Origin: Anaerolineales bacterium
GTDB taxonomy: Bacteria > Chloroflexota > Anaerolineae > Anaerolineales > Villigracilaceae
Length of the DNA: 64,000 bases
Direction: 5' to 3'
Assembly (NCBI GenBank): GCA_020060625.1
Contig: JAGUZU010000051.1
Span: 1 to 64,000, forward strand
The position numbers and the translations under genes were made by a program. The notes under the pieces were generated by a model. That model saw only the letters and a list, made by a program, of their open reading frames with translations, had not been told where the DNA came from and did not search any database. Shown in pieces: positions 56,101 to 64,000 of this stretch. Position 1 is the first letter of the stretch. Each line of letters opens with the position of its first letter.

Positions 56101-57960
56101 TTCCCTATCGCGCCATTTTTGGGGGTCGGTTTGGTACTTTATTCCAATCAGATTCCCGGCGATATTTCTGCCTGCAATGATTTCGGAATATCCCTTTTTG
56201 ATTATTTCAATCGAGGCGCTGTCGAAATAGATCAGCCTTTCAAGCGAGGTGAAGATATCTTCGAAGAGTTTCTCCCGTTCGAAAGAGGATGTCAATTCCG
56301 ATGTGACCTCGCGCAGGATTTCCGCCTGCTGGCGGCGCTTCTTTTCCAACTCGAAGAGCTGGATCCGCTCCAGGGCATTTGCCATCCCCCCTGCAATGGT
56401 GTTAAGCAGCCTTTCATCCCTCTCTGTGAACGCGTTTACCTTGCGACTTTCCACATTTAAAACGCCGAAAATCTTTGGTCCACTGATGATGGGCACGCAA
56501 AGTTCGGAGCGCGTGTCGCCGGTTACTTCGTAATAAGAAGGCTCGATTGAAACGTCATCCACCCGGATCGAGCGCCTTGTCGTTACAACCTTCCCGCTTA
56601 TGCCTTTTGTTACCGGCAGGCTCTCGCCAATTTTTTCAATGTCGCTGCCGCGATAGGAATAATGAGGCGTCAAGATGTCCTGTGTTTCGTTAAGTAATAG
56701 AACGCCGCAGTTATCCGAATATAACGTATTACCGATGACATCCGTGATCTGTTGAATCAACGCGTTTGCATTCAGCGAGGTGGACTCGATCAAGGCTGCG
56801 GTGTGGAGGACGCTTAATTCCCTTAATTGGTTTTGAAGGGCTTCCTCGTATTCCTTCCGGGATGTGATGTCCTGCGCCACGGCAATGATCACGTCCTGAC
56901 CGAAATACGCGCCTTTGAAAAGACGCACATCCTTTGGGAAAATCTCTCCATTGCTTCGTATTCCCCAGAACTCGAATTCCTGCGGCTTTCCCTCGAACGC
57001 GTCGCTGATGGCTTTTGATAATTTTGCCATATTGTTTTTATCGGGCGCGCTCAGGAATTCGGGAGTTTTTCCTATAAAGAATTCCCGGGGGTAACCATAC
57101 ATCTGCGCCGCGCCATCGTTGACGTCCAGGAAAACGCCGCGCCTGTCCTGGATATAAATCGCGTCCCGTACGGAGTTGAATAGACCTCGATAATCGACTT
57201 CGCTGTTGATTAGTGCATCCTCGGATTGTTTGCGCTCGATAGCCGGACCGAGTATGCCGGCGGCGGTCTGCATCGCCTCGATCTCCGCCTCTGACCATTC
57301 GCGTTTCATTTCACATTGATCGAATTCGATGAATCCCCACCAATCCATGCCTATTTGAATTGGGATGCAAACAATAGAAAAAACGCCCCCGCTTTGCAAA
57401 GGGACTCGCTCCGACGCAGGCAAATCCTTTACCTTTCCATATATCGGCATACCTTGATTGAACGATTCCACCCATCGCGTGTAATCAACCCCGACCAAGT
57501 TTGCGTGATTTAAGTGATCGTTTTGAACCTGTGTTGTTACGTCTTTTTTGCACCATTCATAAATGATCGAAATCGATACGCCCCCCCGGTCATTGACGGG
57601 TTCCTTTTTATACATAAAGACCCGACTCGCGTCCGATGCCTGTCCAAACCATGCAAGCACCTGCTCGATGTTTTTTTCCCAATGAGGAGATTTTAGGAAC
57701 AGCTCTGCGGAGAGACCAGCGGCTTTGGCGATTTCATCCGGACGTTGCGAGCCCCCCCTTATTTTTGCCTGCCAGTTCGTTATCAGAAAGTATAGAGTCA
57801 GCGCCCCTGCTGTTGAAACCAACCAATTTTGAATTGGAAGTCCCTCAATTTGGGGGAACAGCAGTGTCAGCGCTTTGTTGATTAACAGTATTGATAGAGC
57901 CCCTATCGCAAAATAGATAAGAGAGGTTTTTATGATCAGGGGGATATTCCGTTCCTTCAT
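53176..57960 (-). CDS. Giant PAS/multi-GAF HD-GYP protein (1594 aa)
   Basis: Repeated GAF modules (LFELEKKRR.. spacers), GALLHDIGKMGVPDSILRK, HHEWWNGSGYPRG. Confidence 0.92.
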   Translation of the reverse strand: MKERNIPLIIKTSLIYFAIGALSILLINKALTLLFPQIEGLPIQNWLVSTAGALTLYFLITNWQAKIRGGSQRPDEIAKAAGLSAELFLKSPHWEKNIEQVLAWFGQASDASRVFMYKKEPVNDRGGVSISIIYEWCKKDVTTQVQNDHLNHANLVGVDYTRWVESFNQGMPIYGKVKDLPASERVPLQSGGVFSIVCIPIQIGMDWWGFIEFDQCEMKREWSEAEIEAMQTAAGILGPAIERKQSEDALINSEVDYRGLFNSVRDAIYIQDRRGVFLDVNDGAAQMYGYPREFFIGKTPEFLSAPDKNNMAKLSKAISDAFEGKPQEFEFWGIRSNGEIFPKDVRLFKGAYFGQDVIIAVAQDITSRKEYEEALQNQLRELSVLHTAALIESTSLNANALIQQITDVIGNTLYSDNCGVLLLNETQDILTPHYSYRGSDIEKIGESLPVTKGISGKVVTTRRSIRVDDVSIEPSYYEVTGDTRSELCVPIISGPKIFGVLNVESRKVNAFTERDERLLNTIAGGMANALERIQLFELEKKRRQQAEILREVTSELTSSFEREKLFEDIFTSLERLIYFDSASIEIIKKGYSEIIAGRNIAGNLIGIKYQTDPQKWRDREKLRQPVIIHDVQTDDRFVKFEATNYIRGWMGIPLIAQNKLIGFLNLDSRIPGFFNEEHAAIAQTFANQAAVAIENTRLFELEQRRRREAEQLSLATSSLTATLDINDLYEIILDWLQKLAPFDSASIMLNQGDNLWLAAKRNLPEEYHIGREFPITNKWRHVAENRKPLIIEDAQKEVVFEQWTGTEYIRGWMSAAMFSQDTLIGFLNLDSMTPGRYSEEHATQVQTFANQAATVIEKARIFELEKKRRETAETVRQAATALTNLLDLPSLHRAILEWLYKIAPYDSASVLEIEEGDRVRITATRGLPNPEKAVGQTFSSDNALCKIIDETGQTLIIDDCREDPRFEKWGDSEHVRGWMGVPLISRGQVIGYITVDSRAPNAFTQNDATAAQTFAQQAAASLENVRLYTETSQRLEELEMVSRVSYALRAARDMKEMLPILLEEIKSSTGTDSAAIWLYDPRDNLLIPQVLSGKLKDMPKNTFKPNEGVVGKVYSSGTSHISLELTSDMAVIPENAFYFEQGWSGIAIPIRTTSEIIGVIVVAMKTPRKIETHYARLITTIAEIAGNAIHRSNLYERSDEQVRRLTALREMDTAITSSLDLRITLHIITEHLISKMGVSAASILVFNPDSQMLDYYAASGFQNRELHNASLSIGDGFAGQILLNRRPVHIADLEKEFDYPHTNLLAGEKFRSYYAIPLFSKGAARGILETYFKQPFAPNDDWMDFLQTLAGQATIAIDNAQLFENLQRTNQELSLAYDTTLEGWGKALELRDKETQGHTQRVTNLTMELARQMGIPEAELTHIRRGALLHDIGKMGVPDSILRKPTSLTDEEMFEMRKHPQYAYDLLSSIPYLRPALDIPYCHHEWWNGSGYPRGLKGGEIPLPARIFAVVDVWDALLSDRPYRKAWEEPDVMKYIADLSGKQFDPQILSAFHQLLESKPKVAHSNPSRKKKKSVGKKTPPKKGTTKGEKKKAR

Positions 57961-58095
57961 GATGTCGTAGGCCGCTGTATTGCGTTTATTATAGGCATTT
58001 TACTAAAAAATTTCATGCCGAATTGATTGTAATGCCTTGGGGAGATGTTTTTTGAGATTAAACGAAAACGAGCCCGTTTATGGACTCGTTTCATG

Positions 58096-58167
58096 AGGCG
58101 TCGACGGGATTTGAACCCGTGAATGAGGGTTTTGCAGACCCTTGCCTTACCACTTGGCCACGACGCC
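58096..58167 (-). tRNA. tRNA-Cys (GCA)
   Basis: Cloverleaf GGCGTCG...CGACGCC, anticodon GCA. Confidence 0.95.
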
Positions 58168-58223
58168 AATAAACAAAAGGATTGCCGACCGAAACTCCCT
58201 TCAATCTGCAATCCTCCGGTTTG

Positions 58224-58295
<72 letters not shown>

Positions 58296-58324
58296 ATGCT
58301 GCGACCTTTGCTTCCGGCCGAGAG

Positions 58325-58397
58325 TGCCGAGACCCAGGATCGAACTGGGGACACCGCGATTTTCAGTCGCGTGCTCTACCAACTGAGCTATCTCGGC
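58325..58397 (-). tRNA. tRNA-Phe (GAA)
   Basis: Cloverleaf GCCGAGA...TCTCGGCA, anticodon GAA. Confidence 0.95.
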
Positions 58398-58574
58398 CAA
58401 CGTATTGTTTTGTTAAGCGCCCGTGATTTTACACGTACTTATATGGATTGTCAAGAAAGGCATTGAACAGCGCGGTCATAATAATACTGGTTATTCCGCC
58501 TTTTGCATTAAAGTTTGCCAAACTTCTGCCGGAAATTCGGCTCATCGGGAATCGCCGTGATTAAAACCTTTTTG

Positions 58575-58666
58575 GACACGGATTACACGGGATAACACGG
58601 ATTTCTAAAGGCTTTTTCTGTGTGAATCCGTGAGACTTGTACTGAGCCTGTCGAAGTATCCGTGTC
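58575..58666. repeat. Composite dispersed repeat with nested element
   Basis: GACACGGAT...ATCCGTGTC enclosing ACTGAGCCTGTCGAAGT. Confidence 0.7.
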
Positions 58667-58749
58667 GTCTGTGTACAGAATCACGGCAAACCCTAAAGAG
58701 CCCGGAAATTCCCAAACAGGGTGACTTTGTTTTGTGTTATAATCCTGCC

Positions 58750-58823
58750 GTGGCGCCAAAAGCGCCACATATTTTGCCTGGGACGGGCAACAAGCGTCCC
58801 TGAGCGGGTAAACGACCCCCGCT
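58750..58823 (+). promoter_or_regulatory. Structured rpsB 5' leader with three tandem hairpins
   Basis: GTGGCGC/GCGCCAC, GGGACG/CGTCCC, AGCGGG/CCCGCT; extended -10 TGTTATAAT at 58735-58743. Confidence 0.6.
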
Positions 58824-58889
58824 AAACTTACTCCGCTCCTCATCAGGGATACAAGCCTGCATGTTGACAAGCGGAAACCAAGGAGAAAC

Positions 58890-59837
58890 ATGGCTACCAT
58901 TTCCATGAAAGCCCTGCTTGAGAGCGGCGTCCATTTTGGACATCGCACCAACAAGTGGGATCCTCGTATGCGTCCTTACATTTTCACGGAGCGCAACGGT
59001 ATTCACATTCTCGATTTGCAGCAGACCGTAAAACTGGCAAATCAGGCATATAACATCATCCGCGACACGGTTGCCAACGGTGGTACGATCCTTTTTGTCG
59101 GCACAAAACGCCAGGCGCAGGAAACTGTGGCGGAAGAGGCGACCCGCTGCGGCATGCCCTACGTCACTGAGCGCTGGATGGGCGGCATGCTGACCAACTG
59201 GTCCACCATCCATCAGCGTATTCAGGAGCTGGAACGGCTGGAGAAGATTCGCGACACGGATGAAATCAACCGCCTCACCAAGAAGGAAGGACTGCTTATC
59301 GAGCGTGAGATTACCCGCCTCCAGACTCGACTGTCTGGTACACGTTCCATGAAGCGGGTTCCAGACCTGCTCTTCATCGTGGATGTTGGGCGTGAGGATT
59401 CCGCCGTTCATGAAGCCAACCTGCTCAAGATTCCGATTGTTGCTCTGGTGGACACCAACTGCAATCCCCAGAGTATCGATTACGTGATTCCCTCCAATGA
59501 CGACGCCATTCGCGCCATCAAATTGCTTGTCTCCAAGATGGCAGACGCCGTTCTGGAAGGCAAAGCCATGCGCAAGGAAGAGGAACCCGAACAGCCTGAA
59601 GGGACAAAGTCCGACGCCAAGTCCAAATCACGTTCCGCCCGCCAGGCGATGGCAGCCGAAGAAGACGATAACGTTGGCGAGGATGAACTGCTCGGCGAGG
59701 CTACACTTGCAAAATTGAACGTTACCCGCAAAGCGGACGAAGAAACTTCCGATGAAGGTTCTACAGAACCCTCCGCAATTCAAAGTGAAGAGGAAAAGAA
59801 ACCTGCGGAAAAAACCGCCGGCGATGCAACGGAATGA
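58890..59837 (+). CDS. rpsB: 30S ribosomal protein S2
   Basis: MATISMKALLESGVHFGHRTNKWDPRM. Confidence 0.98.
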   Translation: MATISMKALLESGVHFGHRTNKWDPRMRPYIFTERNGIHILDLQQTVKLANQAYNIIRDTVANGGTILFVGTKRQAQETVAEEATRCGMPYVTERWMGGMLTNWSTIHQRIQELERLEKIRDTDEINRLTKKEGLLIEREITRLQTRLSGTRSMKRVPDLLFIVDVGREDSAVHEANLLKIPIVALVDTNCNPQSIDYVIPSNDDAIRAIKLLVSKMADAVLEGKAMRKEEEPEQPEGTKSDAKSKSRSARQAMAAEEDDNVGEDELLGEATLAKLNVTRKADEETSDEGSTEPSAIQSEEEKKPAEKTAGDATE

Positions 59838-59861
59838 TCGAAACCGTCAGAGGATTTTGAA

Positions 59862-60470
59862 ATGGAAATAACAACCGAAATGATCAAACAACTGCGCGCC
59901 GCGACCAACGCCCCAATGTTGGATTGTCGCAAGGCGTTGCAGGAAGCGGATGGAGATTTTAATAAGGCAGTGGACTGGCTTCGCGAAAAGGGCATGGCAA
60001 CCGCCGCAAAACGTGCTGACCGGGACGCCTCCAATGGCGTGGTTGAGTTATACGCTCACGGCAACGGACGCGTTGGCGTCATGGTCGAAGTCAACTGTGA
60101 GACGGATTTTGTGGCGCGCGCCGAACAGTTCCGCAATCTCGCTCATGAGATAGCCCTGCAAATTGCTGCAAGCGCGCCGAAGTACGTCGCCGCAGACGAT
60201 ATCCCTGCCGCGGAACTTGAACACGAAGCGGAGATCGCCCGCGCCCGCGCGAAAGAAGAGGGCAAGCCCGATAATGTGATGGAAAAGATTGTCGAAGGAC
60301 GTCTCGAGAAATACAAGGACGAAGTCTGCCTGATGCGTCAGGCATATATCCGCGATGAGTCGCTTACAATCGAAAATCTTATTTTGCAAAACGTCGCAGC
60401 CATTGGTGAAAATGTGATTGTGCGCCGCTTCCAACGTTGGGAGTTGGGTGAAAGCACATCTCAGGAATAA
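59862..60470 (+). CDS. tsf: Elongation factor Ts
   Basis: LRAATNAPMLDCRKALQEADGDFNKAVDWLREKG. Confidence 0.98.
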   Translation: MEITTEMIKQLRAATNAPMLDCRKALQEADGDFNKAVDWLREKGMATAAKRADRDASNGVVELYAHGNGRVGVMVEVNCETDFVARAEQFRNLAHEIALQIAASAPKYVAADDIPAAELEHEAEIARARAKEEGKPDNVMEKIVEGRLEKYKDEVCLMRQAYIRDESLTIENLILQNVAAIGENVIVRRFQRWELGESTSQE

Positions 60471-61256
<786 letters not shown>

Positions 61257-61429
61257 GCCTGCCAGTTTGATTTTGACAGAATTCCTTCTCCATGGGCATG
61301 ATGGGGGAGGAATTTTCCGTTTGATGGACTCTCAATATCTTGCACGGACTATCGCTTATTCCCGACCCCATAGCCTAAATTCTTGTTTTAAGGTATCCTT
61401 GTATCGTAATCATTTTTAGGAGGAAGATC

Positions 61430-61999
61430 GTGAGCACTGACGAAATAAAAGACCTGTTGAAAGACGCTGAATCCCGCATGAACGGTGCGATCCAATCCCT
61501 TACTGATGACCTCGCCGGCGTCCGCACGGGACGCGCCAGCCCCGCTCTTGTTGAAAAATTGTCCGTTGAATATTACGGCACGCCGACGCCGCTCATGCAA
61601 TTGGCGTCCATCAGCGTTCCCGAACCCCGTTCTTTGATGATCAAGCCTTTCGATGCGGGTTCCCTGAAGGATATTGAAAAGGCGATTCGCAATTCAGACC
61701 TTGGGCTGAATCCCAACAACGACGGAAAATCCATCCACCTCAACCTGCCTCCGCTTAACGAGGAACGCCGCCGCGACCTGGTCAAGCATGTGCATCATCG
61801 TCTCGAAGAGGCGCGCATCGCAGTCCGAAACATTCGCCGCGACCTGCATAACGACCTGCGCGAGTTCGAAAAGGAAAAGTTGATCACTGAGGACGATCTT
61901 AAGCGCGGAGAAGATGATCTGCAAAAGACTACGGATAAATTCATCGAGGAAATCAATAGGCTTGGACAGAATAAAGAAAAAGACATTATGGAAGTCTAG
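61430..61999 (+). CDS. frr: Ribosome recycling factor (GTG start)
   Basis: GRASPALVEKLSVEYYGTPTPLMQLASISVPEPR. Confidence 0.97.
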   Translation: MSTDEIKDLLKDAESRMNGAIQSLTDDLAGVRTGRASPALVEKLSVEYYGTPTPLMQLASISVPEPRSLMIKPFDAGSLKDIEKAIRNSDLGLNPNNDGKSIHLNLPPLNEERRRDLVKHVHHRLEEARIAVRNIRRDLHNDLREFEKEKLITEDDLKRGEDDLQKTTDKFIEEINRLGQNKEKDIMEV

Positions 62000-62048
62000 C
62001 CTGAATGTATTTTCAATGTCCGTAATGCGTTGAAAATAATGTTTTTAT

Positions 62049-62795
62049 ATGACTGAAATGCCCCTGAACATTCCCCTTGAAAAGATTCCCCGGCATGTCG
62101 CCATCATTATGGACGGTAATGGACGCTGGGCGATTCAACGCGGTTTGCCCCGTCTTGCCGGTCACAAAGCCGGGACGGAAAACCTGCGCCGCGTGATTCG
62201 CGCAACAGTTGAATTTGGGATCAAGTACCTGACCATCTATGCCTTTTCGACCGAAAACTGGGGACGCCCGCCCGAGGAAGTGCAGGGGCTGATGTTGATC
62301 TTGCAGGATGTGATCGACCGCGAACTGGGCGAATTGCACAAAGAGGGGGTACAGTTGCGTCACATCGGAAGGCTGGAAAGGCTGGATCCAAAAATTCAGA
62401 AAAAAGTGATCAAAGCCATCGAGCTTACAAAAAACAACGACAAGCTTGTCCTTAACGTCGCGTTCAATTATGGCGGGCGCGATGAAATTGTCTGCGCCAT
62501 TCAGAAGATCATCAATGACGGCATCCCCGCTTCCGATGTGACCGACGACCTGGTCAACAAATATCTTTTCACCGCAGGCGTCCCAGACCCCGACCTCATC
62601 ATCCGCACGTCGGGTGAATTGCGGGTAAGCAATTTTCTCATCTGGCAGGCGGCGTACTCGGAATGGTATATCACACCAACCTACTGGCCCGATTTCGACA
62701 AGGACGAATACCGCCGCGCCCTTGAAACGTTCGCGCACCGCGACAGACGCTATGGAAAGGTCTCTTCGGGGGAATTACAGGAATCGAATGCGTAG
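62049..62795 (+). CDS. uppS: Isoprenyl (undecaprenyl) diphosphate synthase
   Basis: HVAIIMDGNGRWA, RTSGELRVSNFLIWQAAYSE. Confidence 0.97.
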   Translation: MTEMPLNIPLEKIPRHVAIIMDGNGRWAIQRGLPRLAGHKAGTENLRRVIRATVEFGIKYLTIYAFSTENWGRPPEEVQGLMLILQDVIDRELGELHKEGVQLRHIGRLERLDPKIQKKVIKAIELTKNNDKLVLNVAFNYGGRDEIVCAIQKIINDGIPASDVTDDLVNKYLFTAGVPDPDLIIRTSGELRVSNFLIWQAAYSEWYITPTYWPDFDKDEYRRALETFAHRDRRYGKVSSGELQESNA

Positions 62796-63600
62796 AAGAT
62801 TACTGACAGCGCTTGGACTGGCTGCAATAGGATTGCCTTCCATTCTATTTGGCGGCACCCTTTATTATTTGTTAATGGGGATTTTTCTCGCCGGCGCGGC
62901 GTGGGAATATGTGCATCTGTTTCGCGCGGTGAAGTTCGACCCGAACATGATCGTTACAGTGGGAGGCGTGATAGTCGTGACCTTTGCCCGCATGTTCCTC
63001 CCCGAATATGCCCAGCCTGCCTTTGCCGTCGCCATTCTCGCGGCGATGGCTGTTCATTTGATCGCCTACGAGCGCGGACGTGACCAGTCCGCGCTCGATT
63101 TTGGCGTGACAGTTGGCGGCATTGTATATATCGGCTGGATCGGCGCCTACCTGCTCGACTTGCGCAATCTGCCCGAAGGCGGTTGGTGGTTCATGCTGGT
63201 CATGTTCTGCGTGTGGGCGGGGGATTCGGGCGCATATTCCATCGGCAGGGCGTACGGCAAACACAAATTGGCGCCGCGCCTCAGCCCCAGAAAGAGTTGG
63301 GAAGGCTATGCCGCCAGCGTGTTCACGGGAGCGGTCACCGGCGGTTTTTACGTTTGGGTATTTCAGACCTTCGGCGGGCATATCTACGATATCGCCATCT
63401 GGCAGGGCGCGGTCATGGGGCTTCTGCTTGGGGCATTACCCCCGTTGGGCGACCTCGGCGAAAGCATGATCAAACGCCAATCTGGCATCAAGGATTCAAG
63501 CGACATCATTCCCGGTCATGGCGGTTTCTTTGACCGCATTGATTCCTGGCTTTGGGGCGCGGTGATTGGTTATTATTTTATTGTTTGGTTTGTGTTATAG
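62788..63600 (+). CDS. cdsA: Phosphatidate cytidylyltransferase
   Basis: LSPRKSWEGYAAS, SDIIPGHGGFFDRIDSW. Confidence 0.95.
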   Translation: MRRRLLTALGLAAIGLPSILFGGTLYYLLMGIFLAGAAWEYVHLFRAVKFDPNMIVTVGGVIVVTFARMFLPEYAQPAFAVAILAAMAVHLIAYERGRDQSALDFGVTVGGIVYIGWIGAYLLDLRNLPEGGWWFMLVMFCVWAGDSGAYSIGRAYGKHKLAPRLSPRKSWEGYAASVFTGAVTGGFYVWVFQTFGGHIYDIAIWQGAVMGLLLGALPPLGDLGESMIKRQSGIKDSSDIIPGHGGFFDRIDSWLWGAVIGYYFIVWFVL

Positions 63601-63639
63601 AGAAGTTTGTAAGACGGAAAGACAATCAACCTGGAGGCA

Positions 63640-64000
63640 ATGATGGAAATTCTTGGCGCTACACCCACTCGCAATCTTGCGCTTGAGCTTGCGCGGGTGA
63701 CCGAAGCGGCGGCGATGATGGCAGGTCGCTTTATGGGGCGGGGCGATAAAGAAGGGGCGGACCAGGCTGCGGTGAATGCGATGCGTCTGATCCTCGGTAC
63801 GGTGGATATGAATGGAGTCATTGTCATCGGGGAAGGGGAGAAGGACAAGGCTCCCATGTTGTTCAATGGCGAGGTCGTGGGCAACGGCTCAAAACCGGAC
63901 GTGGATGTTGCTGTGGACCCCATTGATGGGACTCGCCCTTTGGCTTTTGGGCGTTCGAACTCTCTGGCGATGGTGGCGATTGCGCCGCGCGGAACAATGT
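63640..64000 (+). CDS. glpX: Class II fructose-1,6-bisphosphatase, partial at window end
   Basis: Hand translation [66 protein letters not shown]; not in the ORF track because it has no stop in the window. Confidence 0.9.
   Translation, partial: MMEILGATPTRNLALELARVTEAAAMMAGRFMGRGDKEGADQAAVNAMRLILGTVDMNGVIVIGEGEKDKAPMLFNGEVVGNGSKPDVDVAVDPIDGTRPLAFGRSNSLAMVAIAPRGTM

Overview
The window is Chloroflexota-like (probably Anaerolineae, judged from gene content) and has three parts. (1) About 1-9070 is the right-hand part of an integrated plasmid-like element. It carries a Rep-like protein with a DnaA domain-I N-terminus (minus strand, running off the left edge and absent from the ORF track), an iteron-like array inside the rep 3' end, ParA, a ParB-like protein with a duplicated domain, small DNA-binding proteins and two tandem large serine recombinases. 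It appears to end in the 3' end of a DUF35/OB-fold gene. (2) About 9-25 kb is an accessory region in which mevalonate-pathway genes (DUF35, thiolase, HMG-CoA synthase, HMG-CoA reductase) are separated by polysaccharide genes, a PstI/BsuBI-like methylase-endonuclease fusion and a second type II R-M pair. Several families of small palindromic repeats are scattered through it, some in frame inside ORFs and one disrupting a gene. (3) About 24.6-64 kb is mostly housekeeping: dnaA, alr, lspA, rluD, ftsK, lgt, tyrS, three tRNAs, rpsB-tsf-pyrH-frr-uppS-cdsA and a partial glpX, plus large GAF/GGDEF/HD-GYP signalling proteins. The most notable new signals are the DnaA-domain-I Rep element with embedded iterons, a Tyr-Tyr leader peptide followed by a terminator upstream of tyrS, and multiple in-frame palindromic repeats in the heparinase-like and HMG-CoA reductase ORFs. 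All calls were made by eye; no database search was run.
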